DNA of 18,788 nucleotides, taken from Bacteroidota bacterium. GTDB taxonomy: Bacteria > Bacteroidota > Bacteroidia > NS11-12g > UBA955. The notes beneath the pieces were generated by a model. That model made no database searches. It saw only the letters and a program-made list of their open reading frames with translations, and was not told the origin of the DNA. The translations under genes and the position numbers were made by a program. Numbering within the stretch: position 1 is the stretch's first letter; each line of letters begins with the position of its first letter. The DNA is taken from contig JAIYBO010000057.1 of NCBI GenBank assembly GCA_027488495.1, positions 1 to 18,788 on the forward strand. The letters run 5' to 3'. This document shows positions 1 to 5,547 of this stretch, piece after piece.

Positions 1-617
1 GCCATACTGCTCAATTTGAAATCATGTCGATCATCCCTCGCACCACTCACCACCAAACCATATTTTTTCGCCACGAAAGGCATCAATTGATAATGGCCAA
101 CCGCACCACTAATCGATCTGGCTTTGGGATTGTTCGGTGATTCAATGAGCAAGATAAACTGAGCATAAATTGGATTTACGTTGTATTGATCAAAGATCAC
201 TTTGGCATCGTCTACCGGTGGACCCACTTTTTGAAAATCGAAAAATTCTCGTTTGCCTCTCACAAATTTGACCAATTCACACTTTTCATACCCAAAAGAA
301 TCGCGGTAGCATTGCGCCGTATAATCCAATTTCGAATCCCTCACCAATGAATCCAATTTCGAAGCTGAAATCACATCCATCATGTTGCGACTGTCTTTGT
401 GCACCACAATGCATGAATCCTTCGTAAGCAAAATCACTTTTTGCCAAAATTGAATTGGCGGTTGTTTTCTAAAATATGTAAGCTGTTGAGGAGAAACCGG
501 AATAAAATGAAAGGAATCCGTATGAGCATTCGTCCTAGCGCCTTGTTTTGATTGACACGATGTAGTATGAGGTAAAATGGCCAAAACCAACACCATTAAA
601 AATTGCAGTTGCTTCAT
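1..617 (-). CDS. Lytic murein transglycosylase (SLT domain, MltD-like), lipoprotein, C-terminal part missing
   Basis: Partial gene; 205 codons are visible and the rest lies beyond base 1. I translated it by hand from the ATG at 617-615. Residues 1-20 form a hydrophobic signal peptide and Cys21 follows a weak lipobox (HTTSC), so an outer-membrane or periplasmic lipoprotein is likely. Residues 22-140 are a divergent spacer. The SLT lysozyme-like fold begins near residue 145: LLIES carries the likely catalytic Glu159, followed by SGAVGHYQLMP (170-180), the usual family signature. The DDRHDF stretch (195-200) corresponds to the DERxDP region of MltD-type enzymes. Such enzymes cleave the glycan strand of peptidoglycan to 1,6-anhydro ends. 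The gene starts 10 nt after the upstream TPR gene on the same strand, so co-transcription is likely. Any LysM or other C-terminal domain is unseen. The SLT assignment is confident; the subfamily is inferred. Confidence 0.85.
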   Translation of the reverse strand, partial: MKQLQFLMVLVLAILPHTTSCQSKQGARTNAHTDSFHFIPVSPQQLTYFRKQPPIQFWQKVILLTKDSCIVVHKDSRNMMDVISASKLDSLVRDSKLDYTAQCYRDSFGYEKCELVKFVRGKREFFDFQKVGPPVDDAKVIFDQYNVNPIYAQFILLIESPNNPKARSISGAVGHYQLMPFVAKKYGLVVSGARDDRHDFKLSSM

Positions 618-627
618 CTTTTCTATT

Positions 628-1683
628 TTATTTGGTTTGACAGTTCATTTCTAACCACTTCTTGGCAGATTTCTCTCCCAACAAATAACTTCGCTCCCAA
701 TCGGCACAAGCCAAACCCGCTTTCCCCAAATTGTATCTAGCGATGCCTCTGCCCAAGTACGCATAGGCTGGCGTGTTGTTTTTCGCTTTGATGGATTTGC
801 TAAGCCACATGTCGGCGTCGTTCCATTTCTCCAATTGCAACAAGCAATGTCCGTAATCAGCCATTAAATCAGCATCCGTAGGCAAATAACTTAACAAATC
901 TGCATAGAGCGTTTCTGCTTCCGACATGCGATTCAAAAAAAACAGTGCATCCGCTTTGTATCTCTCTAAAGTAAAACCCTTTGAATCGCCTTGCAACAAA
1001 TCATTCAACAATTTCAAGCAAGGTTCATATTGAGCCAATTGGAAATGGGCCAACATCAACTGATATTTGATGACTTGAGAATTGGGGTATTTTTCGAGAA
1101 GGGGTATTAAAATCTTCGCGTATTCGTTGTAATGCTTGTGTTTTTCAAAATGGTCATTGTACATCGCTGAATAATCAGCAAACAAGGCATCGCCCACTTT
1201 TTCATTTAACCAAACAACGTCCGCATTCATCGTTTCGTACTCAGACAGCATCAACGACAATTGCATCCGTTGTATTCTCGCCATTGTATCGTTGGGCATG
1301 GCATTTACATAGGTATTGATGTCGCTGAAGGCAAATTGGTAGTTCTCCGTTTCCCTATAGGCGATGTATCGGTACAAATAAGTTTCTGTGCGATTGGGGT
1401 TCAACAAAATGGCTTTATTAAAATCCACAACGGCAGAACCGTAATCTTTCATGTGCACACGAACAACGCCCCTGGTAAGCCAAGCCATATCATCGTTGGG
1501 TTTTAGTTCCACTGCTTGATCCAAACTTGCGATCGCAGCAACGTATTCGCCCTTTTCATCGGAACGAACCCCAAAATTCATCAGCTGATCAAAAGTGTAC
1601 TGTGCATTGAGTTCAGGAATGAGCAAGAACAACAAATAGACTATGACCGATGACCGAAGGAATTTCCGCATATTTTTAAACAT
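628..1683 (-). CDS. Exported tetratricopeptide-repeat protein
   Basis: 351 residues. Residues 1-27 are a Sec signal peptide: basic start, hydrophobic core 11-22, and a likely cut after ELNA. The rest is mostly TPR. Clear repeats lie at about 31-64, 65-98 and 99-132, with the alternating G/Y/A pattern and the ELKPND / LLNPN ends. More divergent repeats follow, and two better ones occur near 255-325. The C-terminus (ACADWERSYLLGEKSAKKWL) resembles the end of many Bacteroidota TPR proteins. It is probably a periplasmic scaffold for protein-protein contacts; no enzyme motif is visible. A second in-frame ATG at 1671 would also leave a workable signal peptide. It precedes the transglycosylase lipoprotein gene by 10 nt, which suggests a shared envelope role, but the partner is unknown. 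A weak -7-like box lies 21 nt upstream. Confidence 0.82.
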   Translation of the reverse strand: MFKNMRKFLRSSVIVYLLFLLIPELNAQYTFDQLMNFGVRSDEKGEYVAAIASLDQAVELKPNDDMAWLTRGVVRVHMKDYGSAVVDFNKAILLNPNRTETYLYRYIAYRETENYQFAFSDINTYVNAMPNDTMARIQRMQLSLMLSEYETMNADVVWLNEKVGDALFADYSAMYNDHFEKHKHYNEYAKILIPLLEKYPNSQVIKYQLMLAHFQLAQYEPCLKLLNDLLQGDSKGFTLERYKADALFFLNRMSEAETLYADLLSYLPTDADLMADYGHCLLQLEKWNDADMWLSKSIKAKNNTPAYAYLGRGIARYNLGKAGLACADWERSYLLGEKSAKKWLEMNCQTK

Positions 1684-1703
1684 TCAAAAATCCCGCCAAA
1701 ATC

Positions 1704-1714
1704 ACAATTTTACG
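1704..1714 (-). promoter_or_regulatory. Possible -7 element of the TPR/transglycosylase operon
   Basis: On the minus strand this reads CGTAAAATTGT. TAAAATTG matches the Bacteroidota -7 consensus TAnnTTTG at all but one position. It ends 21 nt before the ATG at 1683. No TTG is present at the expected -33 distance. The same 11-mer recurs exactly upstream of serC (18154-18164), which is the main reason to record it. Confidence 0.35.
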
Positions 1715-1747
1715 AAATGTTATATCTACATATTTGGGATTGTCTAA

Positions 1748-1775
1748 TTGTAAGGACTTGTTTCCCCTAAATTTG
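1748..1775 (+). promoter_or_regulatory. Promoter of the YhhQ-type transporter gene (TTG-N17-TAAATTTG)
   Basis: TTG at 1748-1750, a 17-nt spacer, and TAAATTTG at 1768-1775 give a full match to the Bacteroidota -33/-7 arrangement. The ATG at 1784 begins only 8 nt after the -7 box. Transcription should therefore start within a few bases of the start codon, giving an almost leaderless mRNA. Confidence 0.6.
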
Positions 1776-1783
1776 CCACCCAC

Positions 1784-2572
1784 ATGAAAATAGAACAATT
1801 AGAATCCCGGAAAAATACGCTATTCATGGTTTTGGGAATGGTATTTCTCACCAATGCCATTGTCGCAGAATTCATCGGGGCAAAAATTTTCTCTTTGGAA
1901 AAATCATTCAATCTCCCACCCTTTCAAATTCAATTGTTCGGGGGTGTATTCAATTTTGATATGACCGCCGGTGTGATTCTGTGGCCCATCGTTTTTGTAC
2001 TCACCGATATCATCAATGAGTATTTTGGCAAAAAGGGAGTTCAACGCCTATCATGGATTGCCGCCATTTTATTGGTTTACTCTTTCATCGCTGTGAGAGT
2101 AGCCATGTGGCTAGAGGGCGCAGATTTTTGGATTGGTAGCGGCAAATCATCTGGCTTAACCGATATGTCGCAAGCCTTCAATGCGGTTTTTGGTCAAGGC
2201 TTGATGATCATTTTGGGCTCTCTCGTTGCCTTTTTAATTGGTCAGCTGGTGGATGCCTATATCTTCAAGAAACTGAAAGATAGAACCGGGGATAAATTCA
2301 TTTGGTTGCGGGCCACCGGAAGCACCGCAATCAGTCAATTCATTGATAGTTACGTTGTGCTTGTAATTGCATTCTATTTGGGAGGAAACTATGACTTACT
2401 CTGGGTGATACAAGTGGGTACACTCAATTACATTTACAAATTGGGTATGGCGGTTGTGTTACTGCCAGTTTTGTATGGTGTACACGTTCAGATCGATCGT
2501 TATCTGGGAATCAAAAAAACCATTGATAAGGGCTTTAACCAAAAGCCAACATCAATCCCGATAAAATCATGA
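1784..2572 (+). CDS. yhhQ: Queuosine precursor transporter (YhhQ/VUT, former DUF165 family)
   Basis: 262 residues, an integral inner-membrane protein with about six hydrophobic segments (near 14-35, 60-78, 90-110, 133-155, 185-200 and 215-235). The family signature is clear: FLTNAIVAEFIGAKI near residue 21, then GVILWPIVFVLTDIINEYFGKKG near 64-86. Known members (E. coli YhhQ) take up the queuosine precursors preQ0/preQ1, used to modify the wobble base of GUN-decoding tRNAs. The other transport and tRNA-modification genes are not in this window. The start is supported by a promoter immediately upstream. The last 38 nt overlap the 3' end of the convergent metal-efflux-like gene, so the hydrophilic C-terminus is encoded in DNA also used on the other strand. 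The family call is confident; the exact substrate is inferred from the family. Confidence 0.9.
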   Translation: MKIEQLESRKNTLFMVLGMVFLTNAIVAEFIGAKIFSLEKSFNLPPFQIQLFGGVFNFDMTAGVILWPIVFVLTDIINEYFGKKGVQRLSWIAAILLVYSFIAVRVAMWLEGADFWIGSGKSSGLTDMSQAFNAVFGQGLMIILGSLVAFLIGQLVDAYIFKKLKDRTGDKFIWLRATGSTAISQFIDSYVVLVIAFYLGGNYDLLWVIQVGTLNYIYKLGMAVVLLPVLYGVHVQIDRYLGIKKTIDKGFNQKPTSIPIKS

Positions 2573-3167
2573 TCACGCCCGTGATCAATCCCGCGCTGTG
2601 CTCCAATCGGTGAGCATTCCATCGCTCAAGGCCTTTGAATCCTATCCATACGCCACCCATCATACTCAACCAGGTTGTAACGGAATAAACAATCACCAAG
2701 GCCAAAATCACGCTCCATCCCATGGGTGCCAAGGTGAAAAAGTATGATTCAATTTCCATACAGGGCGATAAAAACAGTGAAAACAATACAACTCCAAATG
2801 CCCACTTGCCTTGGTTGTCTGTGGCTTCTTTTGGAAAATGAAAATGGTGATGTTTGTGGTGGCGATACAAAAACCAAAAGCCCAACAAGACCATCACGGT
2901 GCCTCCCAAACTTTCAAAGGGCAATCCCCACAAAATATGAGATTCTAAGGGATCCGAAGTGATTCCTAGTCGCGTTAACTGTGCCAATATCAGGCCAATG
3001 GCCACGGTTCCACCTGCGTGTGCTATGGCGGCAATTCCTGTATATCTTAAAGTTTGAGATCTACTCCAACCCAATTTTTTTGCCAATGCGATGAATGGCA
3101 GCCAATGACCCGGAATAAACCCATGTAAAACACTGATAATAAAAGCGGCAATGAGTTGTTCGGTCAT
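2535..3167 (-). CDS. NicO/RcnA-like (LysE-superfamily) predicted metal-efflux membrane protein
   Basis: 210 residues with about six membrane segments. HGFIPGH (15-21) in the first segment and HAGGT (50-54) in the next resemble the histidine motifs of NicO/RcnA nickel-cobalt exporters and UreH/HupE-like relatives. A short histidine cluster with six His between 103 and 110 lies in a cytoplasmic or periplasmic loop, where RcnA proteins also carry metal-binding histidines. The SPCMEIE motif (134-140) resembles the SPC segment of this superfamily. Export of Ni, Co or another divalent metal is the likely role, but the metal cannot be read from sequence. A -7 box sits 6 nt before the ATG, directly behind the rpsA terminator, so it is probably transcribed independently of rpsA. 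Its 3' end overlaps the YhhQ gene tail to tail by 38 nt. Alternative: an uncharacterised TauE/SafE-like exporter. Confidence 0.72.
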   Translation of the reverse strand: MTEQLIAAFIISVLHGFIPGHWLPFIALAKKLGWSRSQTLRYTGIAAIAHAGGTVAIGLILAQLTRLGITSDPLESHILWGLPFESLGGTVMVLLGFWFLYRHHKHHHFHFPKEATDNQGKWAFGVVLFSLFLSPCMEIESYFFTLAPMGWSVILALVIVYSVTTWLSMMGGVWIGFKGLERWNAHRLEHSAGLITGVIMILSGLMLAFG

Positions 3168-3173
3168 TCTTTA

Positions 3174-3181
3174 CAAAGATA
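3174..3181 (-). promoter_or_regulatory. -7 element of the NicO-like gene (TATCTTTG)
   Basis: Minus-strand TATCTTTG matches TAnnTTTG fully and ends 6 nt before the ATG at 3167, predicting a near-leaderless mRNA. The -33 region would fall inside the rpsA terminator stem (3194-3223), and no good TTG is present there. Confidence 0.5.
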
Positions 3182-3185
3182 ATCG

Positions 3186-3223
3186 TATAAAAAAGAAAAG
3201 CCCCGCCGAAGCGAGGCTTTTCT
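3186..3223 (-). terminator. Rho-independent terminator of rpsA
   Basis: Minus-strand hairpin between 3223 and 3194: 13 pairs with a UUCG tetraloop closed by GC pairs, followed by a T-rich tail (CTTTTTT at 3195-3189). The single C.A mismatch on the plus strand (3203/3214) becomes a U.G wobble in the minus-strand RNA, so the structure is better in the rpsA direction. It lies 14 nt past the rpsA stop codon. Confidence 0.88.
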
Positions 3224-3237
3224 ATAATTGAAATTAT

Positions 3238-5379
3238 TTACAAGGATTTGGCTTCTTCGATCCACTTACCCCATTGATCAGCAGAGATTTTCGCATCTTC
3301 TGCAGTCATTGTAGCAATTTTATCTTCAGACAAACCTTTCAACTCATCGATGTTTGTAACACCCAAAGCGATCATACGCTTTTCCATTGCTGGACCAACA
3401 CCTGAAAGAGATTTCAAGGTAGCAGCACCAGTTGATGCAGGTGTTTCGGCAGCGGCAGCAACCTCAGCGGCGGCAGCTTCAACCTTTTTCGCTTCAGCTT
3501 TGTCGGCTTTGGCTTTGGCATCTACTTTTTCCGCTTTTTCGAATTGTGCACGCAAGGCAGTCAAGGCATCCAATTCACCGAAGGTTGATTTCTCAGAAGT
3601 TTGGTTGATTTTCTTAACTACTTTGGTTGCGTTTTTACGCGCCTTATCTTTTGAATTGTTATCGGCATCTTTGCTCGCTCTTTCAGCACCTTTCCAGATG
3701 TTTGTATGAGAAACAATGATACGCTTGGCATCTTTAGAGAATTCGATTACTTCGAATTCCAAAGTTTCATCATCTGCCATGGTGGTATTGTCGGCCTTTT
3801 TGATGTGACGGCTAGGTGCAAATGCTTCAACGCCATACTGCATTTGAATGGTTGCTCCTTTGTCGTTCACAGACATAACAGTTCCTTCATGGATAGATCC
3901 AATTGAGAAGATGGTTTCGAAGGTTTCCCAAGGATTCTCTTCCAACTGTTTGTGACCTAAGCTCAAACGACGGTTTTCTTTATCTACTTCCAATACAACC
4001 ACTTCCAACTTATCACCTTTCTTGGTGAATTCACTTGGGTGCTTGATTTTCTTATTCCAGCTCAAATCAGAAACGTGTACCAATCCATCGATACCCTCTT
4101 CCAATTCCAAGAACAAGCCATAAGACGTCAAATTCTTAACGATACCTGTGTGCTTGCTGTCAACTGCATATTTGTTTTCGATTTCGATCCAAGGATCTTG
4201 GGTCAATTGCTTGATACCCAATGACATTTTGTGCTCAGAACGATCCAAAGAAAGTACCAAAGCTTCAACATCATCACCAACTTTCAAATATTCAGAAGGG
4301 TTGCGCAAGTGTGAACTCCAGCTCATTTCACTTACGTGAACCAAACCTTCAACACCTGGCTTGATTTCGATGAATGCACCGTAATCAGCAACTGAAACTA
4401 CTTTACCGCTCACTTTGGTGTTTTCCAAAATGTCAGCAGTCAAGTTATCCCATGGGTGAGAAGTCAATTGCTTCAAGCCCAATGAAATACGCTTCTTGGT
4501 ATCATCGTAATCAAGAATTACAACTTGAATTCTATCATCCAATTTCAACACCTCTTCAGGGTGATTGATACGACCCCATGAAATATCTGTAATGTGCAAC
4601 AAACCATCGATTCCACCCAAGTCTACGAACACACCGAAAGAAGTCATGTTTTTAACAACACCTTCCAACACTTGTCCTTTTTCCAACTTAGACAAAATCA
4701 CTGATTTCTGTGCCTCAATGTCATCTTCAATCAAAGCTTTGTGAGAAACTACAACGTTTTTGTAAATTTCGTTGATCTTCACAATTTTGAAATCCATGTT
4801 CTTACCTACATACTGATCGTAGTCACGAACAGGTTTGGTATCGATTTGAGAGCCAGGAAGGAACGTATCGAAACTGAATACATCCACAACCAAACCACCT
4901 TTTGTTCTTGAACGCACATAACCTGTAACGATGGTATCGTTGTTGTGTGCTTCCACGATTTTTTCCCAAGCCGTTTCTTGCAATGCTTTCTTGCGACTCA
5001 AGATCAACTGCCCCATTTTGTCTTCAGCGATGTCTACGAATACTTCTACCTCATCACCCAAAGCCAAATTTGGTACATCACGGAATTCGGTACGTGGTAC
5101 CAATCCGTCACTCTTGAATCCGATGTTTACTACAACATCCTTTTCATTCATACCTACAACAACGCCTTTAACCACTTGCTTTTCAACAACTGGTTGGAAT
5201 GTGGAATTGTAAGCATCTTCTAAGCGCTTGCGCTCATCATTCGAGTAAGACTCGAATCCAGCCTCGTCAGCACCCCAGTCGAAATCGTCATGAGATGATG
5301 TAGCGGCGGTCTTGGTGTTTTTTGCCTTAGAAACTTCTACGGTTTCTTCTACGGCTTGTTCGTTTTTTTCGTTTGTCAA
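3238..5379 (-). CDS. rpsA: 30S ribosomal protein S1
   Basis: 713 residues from the TTG at 5379-5377. Six S1 (OB-fold) domains lie at about 68-131, 148-214, 236-303, 322-391, 408-477 and 494-558. Domains 3-5 carry the strong GVFVDLGG.DGLLH / GLVHVSEMSW signatures of RNA-binding S1 repeats. Domains 1 and 2 are diverged, as expected for ribosome-docking domains. After them come a Lys-rich stretch, an Ala/Lys-rich linker (about 565-650) and a C-terminal helix-hairpin-helix-like domain (655-713, with LSGVGPAMEKRM). E. coli S1 is 557 residues, so this is much longer. The TTG is preferred because AGGAGG lies 9 nt upstream. The earlier in-frame TTG at 5409 falls inside the -7 promoter box and cannot be in the transcript. 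S1 binds mRNA and helps 30S initiation. It is monocistronic, with its own terminator. Confidence 0.95.
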   Translation of the reverse strand: MTNEKNEQAVEETVEVSKAKNTKTAATSSHDDFDWGADEAGFESYSNDERKRLEDAYNSTFQPVVEKQVVKGVVVGMNEKDVVVNIGFKSDGLVPRTEFRDVPNLALGDEVEVFVDIAEDKMGQLILSRKKALQETAWEKIVEAHNNDTIVTGYVRSRTKGGLVVDVFSFDTFLPGSQIDTKPVRDYDQYVGKNMDFKIVKINEIYKNVVVSHKALIEDDIEAQKSVILSKLEKGQVLEGVVKNMTSFGVFVDLGGIDGLLHITDISWGRINHPEEVLKLDDRIQVVILDYDDTKKRISLGLKQLTSHPWDNLTADILENTKVSGKVVSVADYGAFIEIKPGVEGLVHVSEMSWSSHLRNPSEYLKVGDDVEALVLSLDRSEHKMSLGIKQLTQDPWIEIENKYAVDSKHTGIVKNLTSYGLFLELEEGIDGLVHVSDLSWNKKIKHPSEFTKKGDKLEVVVLEVDKENRRLSLGHKQLEENPWETFETIFSIGSIHEGTVMSVNDKGATIQMQYGVEAFAPSRHIKKADNTTMADDETLEFEVIEFSKDAKRIIVSHTNIWKGAERASKDADNNSKDKARKNATKVVKKINQTSEKSTFGELDALTALRAQFEKAEKVDAKAKADKAEAKKVEAAAAEVAAAAETPASTGAATLKSLSGVGPAMEKRMIALGVTNIDELKGLSEDKIATMTAEDAKISADQWGKWIEEAKSL

Positions 5380-5388
5380 GAAATAGTT

Positions 5389-5397
5389 CCTCCTTTG
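5389..5397 (-). promoter_or_regulatory. Strong Shine-Dalgarno of rpsA, deciding a TTG start
   Basis: Minus strand AAAGGAGG, 9 nt before TTG at 5379. It is the only convincing Shine-Dalgarno I see in the window; the other genes start without one. In Bacteroidota the anti-Shine-Dalgarno of 16S rRNA is largely sequestered, so a near-perfect one here points to special translational control. Confidence 0.85.
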
Positions 5398-5406
5398 ATC
5401 GGGCGG

Positions 5407-5443
5407 CAAAATTAAATAATAATTCTTGATATTTTATACAAAA
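5407..5443 (-). promoter_or_regulatory. rpsA promoter (TTTG-N24-TAATTTTG)
   Basis: The -7 box TAATTTTG is at 5414-5407 (minus). A TTTTG lies at 5443-5439, 24 nt upstream, one base longer than the usual 17-23 spacer. The predicted transcript start near 5400 gives a leader of about 20 nt that just includes the AGGAGG. Confidence 0.6.
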
Positions 5444-5489
5444 CTGTTGTTTTTGGAATAAATGCCAACAAAATCAACAAACTACCCCA

Positions 5490-5505
5490 TTTTTTTTTTT
5501 TTTTT
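5490..5505 (+). repeat. Homopolymer T16 tract
   Basis: Sixteen consecutive T in the divergent gap between rpsA and the GT-C gene, 25 nt upstream of the GT-C -7 box. It may act as an A/T-rich upstream element and is a possible site of length variation by slippage. Confidence 0.7.
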
Positions 5506-5530
5506 CAAAACAGAAAAACAAAAATTCTTG

Positions 5531-5538
5531 TAGGTTTG
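5531..5538 (+). promoter_or_regulatory. -7 element of the GT-C/TPR gene (TAGGTTTG)
   Basis: Full match to TAnnTTTG, ending 9 nt before ATG 5548. No TTG is found at the expected -33 distance; an A-rich stretch and the T16 tract lie there instead. It overlaps the alternative TTG start at 5536, which argues for ATG 5548. Confidence 0.45.
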
Positions 5539-5547
5539 CCATTAGGT

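Noticed and set aside
3350..3709. 119-residue plus-strand Ala/Ser-rich open frame
   Set aside because: Mirror of the Ala/Lys-rich linker in rpsA; low complexity explains the open frame.
5377..5409. Extended rpsA start at TTG 5409 (10 extra residues)
   Set aside because: That TTG is part of the -7 promoter box TAATTTTG, and the Shine-Dalgarno would lie inside the coding sequence. TTG 5379 fits both signals.
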